Positions 7,919 to 15,337 of a stretch of 31,727 nucleotides of DNA are shown here, in pieces. The first letter of the stretch is position 1; each line of letters begins with the position of its first letter. The notes beneath the pieces were generated by a model. That model was not told the origin of the DNA and did no database searches. It saw nothing but the letters and a program-made list of their open reading frames with translations. A program made the position numbers and the translations under genes. Origin of the DNA: an uncultured Eubacteriales bacterium (GTDB taxonomy: Bacteria > Bacillota > Clostridia > Oscillospirales > Oscillospiraceae); assembly GCA_900551495.1 (NCBI GenBank), contig URWG01000002.1:1-31727 (forward strand), given 5' to 3'.

Positions 7919-9325
7919 TCAGAAGGTTGCGTAAAGCGAGGGCTTGCTGGCAGCGCCCGCAAGCGAGGCAGCACAGAGATAGAGCAGCACCGCCGCAAGC
8001 ACGACCATTCCCGCCGCATAGACACATTGCCAAACGGAAATGCGGCTGCTCTTGGCATTGCGCAGGAAAACGTTGCTCCAAATCGCGCCGAACCACCGCG
8101 GCAGGACGGAGCTTCCGATCAGGCAGAGCGCCAGCAGCGGCAGAGCGTTTTTCAGCAGGACGCCCACGGAAGCGCCCCAAAAGCTGCCCGCACCGAACAT
8201 CATGCCGAGCGTTCTGCCGAGCGCGGACATATCCTCATTGGCAAAGATGACCCATCCGAACAGGATAAAGAACATCGTAATGAGGTTCCGCACCGCAAAG
8301 GGCAGCCGTTCCAGCCGCTCCGTCAGGAGCTTTTCCGCCGTCAGAAGGACGAAGAAGTACAGCCCCCACAGCAGGTAATTCCAATGTGCGCCGTGCCAAA
8401 GTCCCGTCAGCGCCCAGACGACAAACAGGTTCAGAATCTGCCGCGCTCTCCCCTTTCGGTTGCCGCCGAGGGGGATGTACACATAGTCGCGGAAGAAGCT
8501 GCCGAGCGTCATATGCCAGCGACGCCAAAAGTCGGTAATTGAGCTTGACGCATAGGGAACGTCGAAGTTTTCGGGATAGCGGAAGCCGAACATCCTGCCC
8601 AGCCCGATCGCCATATCGGTACAGCCGGAGAATTCGAAATAAATATAGAACATGAAAAACAGTGCGCCGAGCCACGCCGCCGCGCCGAATTTCTCCGACG
8701 AGAACTGCGCGTAAAAGCCGTAAGCGTAGTCCGCGATCAGGACCTTCTTTGCAAGTCCGACGGCAAAGCGAACCAGCCCCTGAAAGACCGCACGGGGAGG
8801 ATGCTTCCGCGTATAAAGCTGCGGCTCGATCTGTGCGTAGCGAACGATCGGTCCCATCGGCATCTTCGGGAACATCGACAGGAAAAGCAAGAATTTCTTA
8901 AAATTCTCCGCAGGCTCGCATTTTTCGCGGTAAATATCCACATGGTAGGAGATGAGCTGGAAGGTATAGAACGAAATGCCGATCGGCGCGACGAGTGAGA
9001 CTGCCCCGCTGCCGTCCGCACCGCTCACGCCGAAGATTCCGAGCAGGAAATTCAGATACTTGAACAGCACCAGCACGCCGATATTCAGCGCCAACGGCAA
9101 AATCAGCGAGCGCTTGTTCCCGGGCGTCACATAGTCGGACATCCTATAGTTGACAAATGCGGTCAGAAGCAGGAGCGGCAGGTAGTAAAGCTGCCCGAAG
9201 GCATACAGAACCATGCTCGCAACGAGCAGAACCGTATTTTTCTGCTCCATCCTCGGCACAAGGTAATAAACCGCCATGATCAGCGGCAGTAAAATAAAGA
9301 TAAAGTGTAAATTTGAAAATTCCAC
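7919..9325 (-). CDS. MBOAT family membrane O-acyltransferase (AlgI/DltB-like)
   Basis: 468-residue polytopic membrane protein with roughly ten or more hydrophobic helices. MBOAT hallmarks are seen: TDFWRRWHMTLGSFF (His271), YIPLGGNRKG and ALTGLWHGAHWNYLLWG with the catalytic-type His at 311/314. Family members move acyl groups across the membrane for O-acylation of alginate, cellulose, teichoic acid or peptidoglycan. Pairing with a DHHW protein rather than DltA/DltC points to polysaccharide O-acetylation (inference). The start is GTG at 9325 with GAGGGAAG upstream. A good sigma-A promoter lies ~45 bases before it. Confidence 0.94.
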   Translation of the reverse strand: MEFSNLHFIFILLPLIMAVYYLVPRMEQKNTVLLVASMVLYAFGQLYYLPLLLLTAFVNYRMSDYVTPGNKRSLILPLALNIGVLVLFKYLNFLLGIFGVSGADGSGAVSLVAPIGISFYTFQLISYHVDIYREKCEPAENFKKFLLFLSMFPKMPMGPIVRYAQIEPQLYTRKHPPRAVFQGLVRFAVGLAKKVLIADYAYGFYAQFSSEKFGAAAWLGALFFMFYIYFEFSGCTDMAIGLGRMFGFRYPENFDVPYASSSITDFWRRWHMTLGSFFRDYVYIPLGGNRKGRARQILNLFVVWALTGLWHGAHWNYLLWGLYFFVLLTAEKLLTERLERLPFAVRNLITMFFILFGWVIFANEDMSALGRTLGMMFGAGSFWGASVGVLLKNALPLLALCLIGSSVLPRWFGAIWSNVFLRNAKSSRISVWQCVYAAGMVVLAAVLLYLCAASLAGAASKPSLYATF

Positions 9326-9369
9326 AGACTTCCCTCTTCTCCGTCAGCCTCCGACAATTCTACGATTTC

Positions 9370-9398
9370 AATTTACCATAAGCCCCCCGAGATTTCAA
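9370..9398 (-). promoter_or_regulatory. sigma-A promoter for the MBOAT-DHHW operon
   Basis: On the minus strand TTGAAA (9393-9398), 17-base spacer, TAAATT (9370-9375). The spacing is ideal and the position is right upstream of the MBOAT start. The remaining gap to 9507 holds nothing else I recognise apart from the terminator-associated repeat. Confidence 0.6.
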
Positions 9399-9486
9399 CA
9401 ACAAATTTACATAACACCGAAATTATTTGTCCGATACCGTCCGCAGCTCCCCGCCGACCTCGTTCCCGTCGGGACTTGCCGGAGGT

Positions 9487-9520
9487 ATTCTATGCGGACG
9501 GACGCGAAAAAAGCACGGCA
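9487..9520. repeat. 34-bp dispersed repeat, copy 1 (contains half of a terminator)
   Basis: Starts ATTCTATGCGGAC and ends AAAAAAGCACGGCA. It is 29/34 identical, without gaps, to the segment at 14316-14349. Both copies lie at the 3' end of a minus-strand transcription unit, in the same orientation. Confidence 0.6.
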
Positions 9521-9542
9521 AGCCGAATGACCTGCCGTGCTT
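9507..9542 (-). terminator. rho-independent terminator of the SLH-protease/membrane-protein operon
   Basis: On the minus strand AAGCACGGCA pairs perfectly with TGCCGTGCTT (10 bp, plus-strand arms 9511-9520 and 9533-9542) and is followed by six U residues. It lies 12 bases beyond the last gene of the operon. Confidence 0.85.
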
Positions 9543-9553
9543 TGAGAATCAAA

Positions 9554-9949
9554 TTACTTTTCGGGCTTCTTCGTCCGCAGCGCGATCAGCAGCAGGCAGA
9601 CACCGACGATCAGCTCCCCGATGACGATCACCGCCCCCAGCACATGAATACAGGTATTGCGGACACCGAAGCAGAGCGTATGTGCAATCGACCACGCGGA
9701 CGAGAGAAGCAGCAAAATTGCCGGAGCAAACGGGCGGCGGCGAAGGCTGCACAGCCCGATGATCAGCGCAAGCAGCATCACCGCGCCGCCGATCTGATAC
9801 GCCCCGAGCCCGCCCATCGGAACAGAGCTGTAGAAGCTCTCGAACTGCGGCGACCCGTTATCCGTTCCATAGGAGTATTCGCACCCCTTAACAAACGTCA
9901 GCGCAAAGAGTATTGCCAAAATAATGTAACAAAACAGTTTCTTTTTCAT
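9554..9949 (-). CDS. small four-helix membrane protein, third of three tandem paralogues
   Basis: 131-residue protein that I do not recognise as a named family. It has a short N-terminal basic stretch (MKKK), about four hydrophobic helices (~5-21, 47-66, 73-91, 100-123), and a polar extracytoplasmic loop between helices 1 and 2 with the pattern YSYGTDNGSPQFESFY. The two genes upstream share this loop pattern (DxGxxQYxxxY), the KKxxx/KxQR start and a charged C-terminal tail, so the three are diverged duplicates. It is the last gene of the operon led by the SLH protease and is followed by a terminator. Possible jobs are immunity, anchoring or export of the protease; the sequence does not decide. 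Confidence 0.75.
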   Translation of the reverse strand: MKKKLFCYIILAILFALTFVKGCEYSYGTDNGSPQFESFYSSVPMGGLGAYQIGGAVMLLALIIGLCSLRRRPFAPAILLLLSSAWSIAHTLCFGVRNTCIHVLGAVIVIGELIVGVCLLLIALRTKKPEK

Positions 9950-10008
9950 TCACTTTTCCCCTAACGATTTCGGCGATTGGCTTCCTTTATATGCTGCACA
10001 CGCCGTCC

Positions 10009-10419
10009 TTATCGCACTGGCTTGCCCTCTTGATTCCATCGCTTTTTGAAGGCGCCAAGGAGGATCGACACAAGACCGACCGCAATTTGCCCTGCGTTAG
10101 TGCAGTACGTCAGCGGGCAGACCTCCTCGGGTACTCGGTATCGGAACAGCAGCGCAGACAGCGCCCACAGTCCTGCAACCAAAGCCCACACCCCCGATGT
10201 CAGAAGTCTCCACCGGTCAACGCCTATCGCAAACAGGAAGGCAATCAGTGTAAACAACCCGGAAATCGGAAGCTCTATGAAGCCGACCACGGCGATTTGT
10301 CTGTAAAAGCCGACATACTGCGGACTGCCGTTATCCCCGTCAATGTAGATCGCGGCAGGCACAAAGGTCAGAATTAACAGCAGCAGTAGGAACGCCGCCA
10401 GTACACGTTGTAATTTCAT
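10009..10419 (-). CDS. small four-helix membrane protein, second of three tandem paralogues
   Basis: 136-residue hydrophobic protein, unnamed family. Helices lie at about 5-23, 45-65, 73-92 and 107-124. The first loop reads YIDGDNGSPQYVGFYR and helix 2 begins ELPISGLFTL, matching AEIPISGLLTLL in the neighbouring 137-residue protein. The C-terminal tail KKRWNQEGKPVR is nearly the same as KRRNQDGKPVQ in that neighbour, so this pair is the closest of the three. GGGAGA precedes the ATG. Same operon and strand as the SLH protease. Function unknown. Confidence 0.75.
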   Translation of the reverse strand: MKLQRVLAAFLLLLLILTFVPAAIYIDGDNGSPQYVGFYRQIAVVGFIELPISGLFTLIAFLFAIGVDRWRLLTSGVWALVAGLWALSALLFRYRVPEEVCPLTYCTNAGQIAVGLVSILLGAFKKRWNQEGKPVR

Positions 10420-10475
10420 AAGCGTCTCCCGTTCGGTCGCAAAAACAGTAATGCTGTGTCAATCATATCAGCCCG

Positions 10476-10889
10476 TCACTGCACCGGCTTGCCGTCCTGA
10501 TTCCGCCGCTTTCTGAGATTATAAAGAACGATCGAAATAACGCCGACAATGATTTGTCCGGCAACAATGACCCAAAACGTCGGAAGTAAATACTTCGCAA
10601 CTCTCCTGAAGAGAAGCAGCAGCGATATAAGCGGCAGTACTCCTGCGATCAGAATCAAGATTCCCGATATCAGCATTCTCTGCGGGCTGCGCACGAGGGC
10701 AAAGATCAAGGCAAGCAAGGTAAGCAAGCCGGAGATCGGAATTTCAGCGACGGCAATCGCTCCGATGGATCTATAGTAGTTTACATACTGTACCTCCCCC
10801 GTATCATATTTTAGGTAAGTACACAGCGGAAGCAGTGTCAAAATAAACAGCAGCAGAATGACCGCCGTAAGGATTCTCTGTACTTTCAC
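10476..10889 (-). CDS. small four-helix membrane protein, first of three tandem paralogues
   Basis: 137-residue protein with four predicted transmembrane helices and a loop YLKYDTGEVQYVNYYR after helix 1. It starts with GTG at 10889, supported by AGGAGG five to six bases upstream, and begins only 10 bases after the stop of the SLH protease, so the two are co-transcribed. The basic Asn-rich tail (KRRNQDGKPVQ) is shared with the next paralogue. I cannot assign a function. Because three copies follow one secreted protease, an inhibitor/immunity or membrane-partner role is a reasonable guess but only a guess. Confidence 0.75.
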   Translation of the reverse strand: MKVQRILTAVILLLFILTLLPLCTYLKYDTGEVQYVNYYRSIGAIAVAEIPISGLLTLLALIFALVRSPQRMLISGILILIAGVLPLISLLLLFRRVAKYLLPTFWVIVAGQIIVGVISIVLYNLRKRRNQDGKPVQ

Positions 10890-10899
10890 GGTTTCCCTC

Positions 10900-12663
10900 C
10901 TATCTACTCGCGCGAATTGTTAGATTATAAATTAATTGCGCCGTCTCCGCATTGGTGAGATTTCTTTTCGGATAGAGCAACCCCCTGTCTCCTCGTAAAA
11001 GATAACGTTTAGTCGCCCAGTCAACTCCACCCCGCGCAAATGGTGATACTGTCCGGTAATCGTCAAAAGTGGTATACGCCGGTCCGGAAGTAATACTAAA
11101 GTTAAAACCGAGATATGTTGCGTACCTGAAGAAAAACACTGCCGCCTGCTCGCGCGTAAGGGAATCATCAAGTTCAAGCGTATTTGAAGATGTCCCCGTT
11201 AATATACCATTTTCAAACGCCCATTGTGCAGCGTTGAAATTCGTCAAGTCCGCCTGTTTGGGTGGAGCATCAATAAATCTCGCACTAATTGTATCCGATA
11301 CAGGATCAGGCTTTCCCGCTAAGCTGTATAGTGCCACGACAAACTCAAGTCGCGTTGCATCGTCCTCAGGTCGGAACCTACCGTTCTCAAGCGGCAAAAG
11401 GCAAAAACGTGTACAGTACTGAATTGCCGTATATCCCCAGTAAGATGATGAGACATCCGAGATACTAATGTCATCTGCGCTAAAATCTCTCAGAGCAATA
11501 AGACTCGGGATAAAAAACAGGCTGGTATCTAACACAACCTCAGAATAGTTAGCATGACCATAATGCACGAGCGTCTGATCATCAGTTGTGTACCCATAGG
11601 CGAAGACTGCATGGTTATCGTAATTCGTTCCATCCTTTGATATTTGGCTAAAGACAATAACGGGCTTTTTGAATGCTTTTAAGTGAGCCAGCGGGTAATT
11701 CTCGGAATTAAGCAATAGAACTAACGTATCAATGCTCATCCCGTGCTTGTCTTGGTATTCATTTAAGACCGAATTAATGCTTTCTCCCGTAATACCTAAA
11801 GCATCCGATCCATCTATAGACCCATAAGAGCGAAGTTCGCGCGTTAAGTTATTGTTGATAAAGCCATTTTGATCGCTTCGTATGTATGTAAAATCATTAA
11901 CACACTTGTCAGACCCTTGCACTTCATCAATCCAGTATAGCATCAGTCCTGCTGCAATATATCCGCATACGCCCCCGCGCATATAGCCCATCTGATCTTC
12001 GGTTATAAGGTCTTTAATTTTGGTTCCCTTAATATCTGTCGGTACATAATGTTTTATTCCGGTAGGAGTAGGCGCTGCGTTCGGTGAAACTGTAGTACCC
12101 TCTAAGCGAGTATAGTCTGTCGCAGTCAGGCTCATGTCTTCTCCCAAGTCAACATAGAGTTCCGCAGTTGCCGAAATGGTACTGTCTAACTCATCGGAAG
12201 CATCGGACAGCGCCGCAAGATAGTCTGTGTCGCTCGTACAAACCTCTTCTCCAAAAATCGGGTTGCTAAACATCTCATCCTTAAGGGAATAATAGTACGT
12301 CGGACCCGCATAGAGCAAGTCTCCCTCCATACCCAAATACGGCGAAGGCGATTCTTCGGCATATTCCAGTGTCTCACCATACTCTCCGTGGCAAATCAAA
12401 TAACCGGTCGGCTCAAACTCGACCACGAAGTACCGATTGCCGGAAAAGTCGGATAAGGGTTTGACGCACGATACCGTCAGATCGGTTCCGCACTCCGCAG
12501 CCATTTTAGTAATTTGCATGGAAAGCATCTCCGAGACGGTCACGGTTTCAACTGTAATATCGGTGATTTCTTCTCGCTCCGCCGCATAAACCGTCATGTT
12601 GAAAAAGAGCGAAACGATCAAAAACATTGTAAGCAGTGCAAATAACTTCTTGCGATATTTTAT
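10900..12663 (-). CDS. secreted, SLH-anchored predicted papain-fold cysteine protease (C10/C39-like), apparent AUA start
   Basis: 587 residues if started at the ATA at 12663; numbering here uses that start. The N-terminus MKYRKKLFALLTMFLIV...VYAA is a normal signal peptide. Then comes a propeptide-like region (~65-125) with a YFVVEF...GYLICHG pattern similar to C10-type inhibitory domains. The protease-like domain has GGVCGYIAAGLMLYW (Cys233) and DNHAVFAYGYTT (His351), with HYGHANY after it (candidate Asn/Asp). Three SLH repeats lie at ~400-452, ~465-525 and ~530-587, which would bind the protein to wall polymer. The next in-frame ATG (12627) would leave a signal peptide without its basic n-region and has no ribosome binding site. 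AAGGGGG sits exactly seven bases before the ATA. The gene is visibly richer in A+T than its neighbours, suggesting transfer. The protease assignment rests on motifs only. Confidence 0.75.
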   Translation of the reverse strand: MKYRKKLFALLTMFLIVSLFFNMTVYAAEREEITDITVETVTVSEMLSMQITKMAAECGTDLTVSCVKPLSDFSGNRYFVVEFEPTGYLICHGEYGETLEYAEESPSPYLGMEGDLLYAGPTYYYSLKDEMFSNPIFGEEVCTSDTDYLAALSDASDELDSTISATAELYVDLGEDMSLTATDYTRLEGTTVSPNAAPTPTGIKHYVPTDIKGTKIKDLITEDQMGYMRGGVCGYIAAGLMLYWIDEVQGSDKCVNDFTYIRSDQNGFINNNLTRELRSYGSIDGSDALGITGESINSVLNEYQDKHGMSIDTLVLLLNSENYPLAHLKAFKKPVIVFSQISKDGTNYDNHAVFAYGYTTDDQTLVHYGHANYSEVVLDTSLFFIPSLIALRDFSADDISISDVSSSYWGYTAIQYCTRFCLLPLENGRFRPEDDATRLEFVVALYSLAGKPDPVSDTISARFIDAPPKQADLTNFNAAQWAFENGILTGTSSNTLELDDSLTREQAAVFFFRYATYLGFNFSITSGPAYTTFDDYRTVSPFARGGVDWATKRYLLRGDRGLLYPKRNLTNAETAQLIYNLTIRASR

Positions 12664-12824
12664 TTTTGTTCCCCCTTCTCAATTTCGTCATAGTGGTGGA
12701 TTGTTTTGAAAAAACGCTTCGACTTTGCACGTCGAGAACAGCAAATCAGCCCATTGGAATGTCCCTCCGTCGATAGGTACGGCACAGTGACGAGGTGTGC
12801 CGTTTTTCGGTTGATTCTCCCTCC
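12664..12824 (-). promoter_or_regulatory. structured ~160-nt leader of the SLH-protease operon with attenuator-like hairpin
   Basis: Between the promoter and the coding start the RNA would form ACGGCACA/TGTGCCGT (plus arms 12779-12786 and 12796-12803, 8 bp). Further on it would form TCGAC/GTCGA (12719-12723 and 12731-12735) with a weak lower extension, followed by six U residues (12709-12714), as in an intrinsic terminator. CGGAGGGA occurs twice (12762-12769, 12818-12825); the second precedes a two-codon frame ATG GGC TGA at perfect spacing. It does not match any riboswitch class I can recall. A plausible cis-regulatory attenuator; function unknown. Confidence 0.45.
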
Positions 12825-12830
12825 GATTTC

Positions 12831-12859
12831 AGCTTACCACATGAATTGTCATTTGTCAA
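12831..12859 (-). promoter_or_regulatory. sigma-A promoter of the SLH-protease operon
   Basis: Minus strand: TTGACA (12854-12859), 17-base spacer, TAAGCT (12831-12836). The -35 is perfect, the -10 moderate. It places the start of transcription near 12824, giving the long leader above. Confidence 0.6.
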
Positions 12860-12882
12860 TATAATGCGGTCAACTTTTTTTA

Positions 12883-14283
12883 TTACGTTCCAAGTGGTCG
12901 GTTACTGCGGCCTTCCGTCCGCAGCGCCGCTCTCGTTTCCCCGACGACCGTATTTTGCAGCAGGAGCAGGGCGGTCAGATTCGGCAGCGCCATCACAGCA
13001 TTCAGAATGTCCGCCAACTCCCACGCCGCATTGACGCTGAGATACGGACCGACGGCGATCGCGACAAGGTAACCGATTCGGTACAGCAGTAGGAGCCGCC
13101 GATTCTCGCCCGTCAGATAGGTCAGGCAGCTCTCCGCGTAAAAATTCCAGCCGAGAATCGTCGCAAAGCCGAACAGGACAAGGCAGACCATCAGCAGAAA
13201 CGATGAAAGTCCCTGTCCCCACGGCAGCGCCGCCCGCCAAGCGTAGTCGGTGATCGCGCCGCCCTCAAAGGGCATTTGCCACGCGTCGGTCACCACGAGG
13301 CACAGTCCCGTCAGTGTGCAGATCACAATGGTGTCGATAAAGGTTCCGGTCATCGTGATCAGCCCCTGCTTCACCGGCTCGCGGCAGTTGGAGGCTGCGG
13401 CGGCAATCGGCGACGAGCCAAGCCCCGCTTCGTTGGTAAAAACGCCCCGCCCGATCCCCATGCGGAGCACCGCCTTCACGGAGATTCCCGCCGCGCCGCC
13501 CAATACGGCACGCGGGGCAAAGGCGCTGCGGAAGATCAGTGACACCGCCGCGGGAATTCGGTCGGCAAAGCGCCAAAGCACGATTGCGGCACAGACGACG
13601 TAAATCGCCGACATGAGCGGGACCAGCGTCTCGCACACGCGGGAAATGCGCTTCATCCCGCCGAGAAGCACCATCGCAGCCCCCGCCGTGACCAAAAGCC
13701 CGCTCACGACCGTCGCAAGCGAGTATGACCGCCCAAACAGCGTCAGCGCCGCCCCGCCGCCGAAGAAGCCGTCCGCCGCATCGGTAATGCTGTTGACCTG
13801 CGTCACCGTCCCGACGCCGAGAATGCCGACCGTCGCGCCGATTGCCGCAAAGGTTTTCGCAAGCCAACGCCACTTTTGCCCCAGCCCCTGCTCAATATAG
13901 CAAAACGGACCGCCGTACCAGCCGTTTTTCCCCTTTTTTCGATATTTCACCGCCAAAAAGCCCTCGGCGTACTGCGTCGCCATGCCGAACACCGCCGCCA
14001 GCAGCATCCAAAACAGTGCCCCGGGACCGCCCGCCGACAGTGCCGTTGCCACACCGACGATATTCCCCGTCCCGATCGTCGCCGCCAGCGCCGTACACAG
14101 CGCCGCATAGGGGCTGATGCCGCCGCCCTCCTCGCGCGAAAAAATCAGCTTCAGCGCTCTGCCCAGCCGCCGCACCTGAAGCCCCCGCAGCCGTACCGTA
14201 AACAGCACACCGACCCCGACGAACAGCGCCATCGTCTGCCAGCCCCATGCCAAATCCCCGAGCCGCGAAATCCACGCATCCAT
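12883..14283 (-). CDS. alanine/glycine:cation symporter (AGCS) family transporter
   Basis: 466-residue polytopic membrane protein that imports alanine or glycine with Na+ or H+ (family knowledge). Seen: the AGCS signature stretch LAATIGTGNIVGVATAL, GGPGALFWML, FGMATQYAEGFLAVKYR, NGWYGGPFCYIEQGLG, and FTNEAGLGSSPIAAAA later in the protein, with about ten hydrophobic helices. I start it at 14283 (MDAWISRLGD) because AAGGTGGG lies seven to eight bases upstream; an upstream in-frame ATG at 14337 would include a terminator tail. It is a single-gene unit between the GntR terminator and the SLH-protease operon. No clear terminator follows its stop. Substrate within the family cannot be fixed from sequence. 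Confidence 0.93.
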   Translation of the reverse strand: MDAWISRLGDLAWGWQTMALFVGVGVLFTVRLRGLQVRRLGRALKLIFSREEGGGISPYAALCTALAATIGTGNIVGVATALSAGGPGALFWMLLAAVFGMATQYAEGFLAVKYRKKGKNGWYGGPFCYIEQGLGQKWRWLAKTFAAIGATVGILGVGTVTQVNSITDAADGFFGGGAALTLFGRSYSLATVVSGLLVTAGAAMVLLGGMKRISRVCETLVPLMSAIYVVCAAIVLWRFADRIPAAVSLIFRSAFAPRAVLGGAAGISVKAVLRMGIGRGVFTNEAGLGSSPIAAAASNCREPVKQGLITMTGTFIDTIVICTLTGLCLVVTDAWQMPFEGGAITDYAWRAALPWGQGLSSFLLMVCLVLFGFATILGWNFYAESCLTYLTGENRRLLLLYRIGYLVAIAVGPYLSVNAAWELADILNAVMALPNLTALLLLQNTVVGETRAALRTEGRSNRPLGT

Positions 14284-14299
14284 TCCCATCCCACCTTGC

Positions 14300-14320
14300 A
14301 GAATTTCATTAAGAAATTCT
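14300..14320. promoter_or_regulatory. perfect inverted repeat upstream of the symporter gene
   Basis: AGAATTTC (14300-14307), 5-base spacer, GAAATTCT (14313-14320), ending 17 bases before the symporter start. It may be an operator or an RNA hairpin in the leader. Its right arm overlaps the 34-bp dispersed repeat. Confidence 0.4.
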
Positions 14321-14349
14321 ATGCGGACAGGCAGCAAAAAAGCACGGCA
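14316..14349. repeat. 34-bp dispersed repeat, copy 2
   Basis: 29/34 identical to 9487-9520, with the same ATTCTATGCGGAC start and AAAAAAGCACGGCA end. It overlaps the terminator of the GntR gene. Confidence 0.6.
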
Positions 14350-14371
14350 GGTCTGCCCCGCCGCGCTTTTT
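14336..14371 (-). terminator. rho-independent terminator of the GntR gene (possibly bidirectional)
   Basis: Imperfect 12-position stem (14340-14351 with 14357-14368, two mismatches), flanked by six A on the left (U-tract of the minus-strand RNA) and T-rich sequence on the right. Confidence 0.7.
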
Positions 14372-14420
14372 ATATCTTGTTTTGTTACCCTCGCAGGCGG
14401 AAAGAAGCGCCGCCCGCGAT

Positions 14421-15176
14421 TTATCGATAGAGCTGGATTGAATACTTATAAATATCCGCACGGTTATACATCCGAACATATTCCAGCGGACGACCGTCGG
14501 CAGTATAATTCAGGCGTGTCAGCAGCAGGAGCGGCGCACCGGTCTTGATCTCAAGCAGCGGGGAAAATTCCTTGCTGCAGGAAATCGCCTCAAGGACCTC
14601 ATCGGCATAGCCGATTGTAATGTCGTAGTCGCCTTCAAATATCTCGAACAGAGACGAATCCTCTGCCTCAAGCTTATTCGCCAGCAGCTCCGCCGCAGCA
14701 TCGGCGGAAACGCTCAACGGCAGCAGCTCAAGGTTAATATAGCTGTCCTGAACGCCGATCGTGATCCCATCCATTGTCCGAAGTCTGCGAAGATAGAGAA
14801 ATAATAACTTATCCGACAGTCCCATTGCATTTGCAGCCTGTTCATTTCGGCAAACAGCCACGGTAATGGTCTTTGAGCCCGGGTTGTGACCCTTCTGCCG
14901 TATGTCCTCGGAAAAGCTGGTCAACTTGGGTAAAGGATAGGAGAGCTTTGTCGCCGCGACAAACGTACCCTTTCCCTGCTTCTTGATTACAAGCCCCTCG
15001 TGCTCCAGCTCCTCAATCCCGCGCCGTACCGTCACGCGAGACACACGAAGCAATCGCTGCAGCTCAGGCTCAGGCGGCAGCAAATCTCCGGGCTTCCATT
15101 TTTCGTTTCGAATTCCCTCGGCAATGTAGTTCTTTACCTGCTCGTAAAGGGGTAGCTTCGTGGTATAATCTACCAT
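14421..15176 (-). CDS. GntR/HutC-family transcriptional regulator with UTRA domain
   Basis: 251-residue regulator. The N-terminal winged helix-turn-helix spans about residues 8-75: PLYEQVKNYIAEGI, then LPPEPELQRLLRVSRVTVRR as the HTH, and GLVIKKQGKGTFVA as the wing. A UTRA effector-binding domain (~85-245) follows, which in this family senses a sugar phosphate or related metabolite. The start at 15176 (MVDYTTKLPLYEQ) fits the family start and has GAGG nine bases upstream; the frame upstream to 15239 crosses the gene's own promoter. It is divergent from the sugar ABC/catabolic operon, so local control of that operon is likely, probably as a repressor acting at the AACGTT array (inference). Confidence 0.93.
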   Translation of the reverse strand: MVDYTTKLPLYEQVKNYIAEGIRNEKWKPGDLLPPEPELQRLLRVSRVTVRRGIEELEHEGLVIKKQGKGTFVAATKLSYPLPKLTSFSEDIRQKGHNPGSKTITVAVCRNEQAANAMGLSDKLLFLYLRRLRTMDGITIGVQDSYINLELLPLSVSADAAAELLANKLEAEDSSLFEIFEGDYDITIGYADEVLEAISCSKEFSPLLEIKTGAPLLLLTRLNYTADGRPLEYVRMYNRADIYKYSIQLYR

Positions 15177-15230
15177 AACATTCAACCTCACTCTGCAATA
15201 TGGAACAAACGGAGTGACTTCCTTTTGTAT

Positions 15231-15258
15231 ATTATACACAATTTACCATAAAAGACAA
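15231..15258 (-). promoter_or_regulatory. sigma-A promoter of the GntR gene
   Basis: Minus strand TTGTCT (15253-15258), 16-base spacer, TATAAT (15231-15236). Perfect -10. Confidence 0.6.
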
Positions 15259-15299
15259 TATGCAGTTTTCACAATTTTAAAATTTACGCAAAAAAGTGC

Positions 15300-15328
15300 T
15301 GGACAATCTCTGCGACATGGTTTATAAT
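15300..15328 (+). promoter_or_regulatory. strong sigma-A promoter of the sugar ABC/catabolic operon
   Basis: TGGACA (15300-15305), 17-base spacer, TATAAT (15323-15328). One mismatch in the -35 and a perfect -10. Predicted transcription start near 15335, immediately before the AACGTT array. Confidence 0.75.
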
Positions 15329-15337
15329 TCGATTGTA

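Noticed and set aside
7157..8542. 461-codon plus-strand open frame
   Set aside because: It spans the antisense of two real genes (DHHW and MBOAT) and the gap between them; composition is shadow-like.
12779..12807. Plus-strand intrinsic terminator (8-bp stem followed by TTTTT)
   Set aside because: There is no plus-strand gene upstream of it; I interpret the hairpin as part of the minus-strand leader.
12665..12843. Open frame across the SLH-operon leader ending at the ATAA overlap
   Set aside because: No usable start codon with a ribosome binding site, several frames are open, and hairpins and an attenuator-like stem explain the sequence better. Kept only as a leader RNA.
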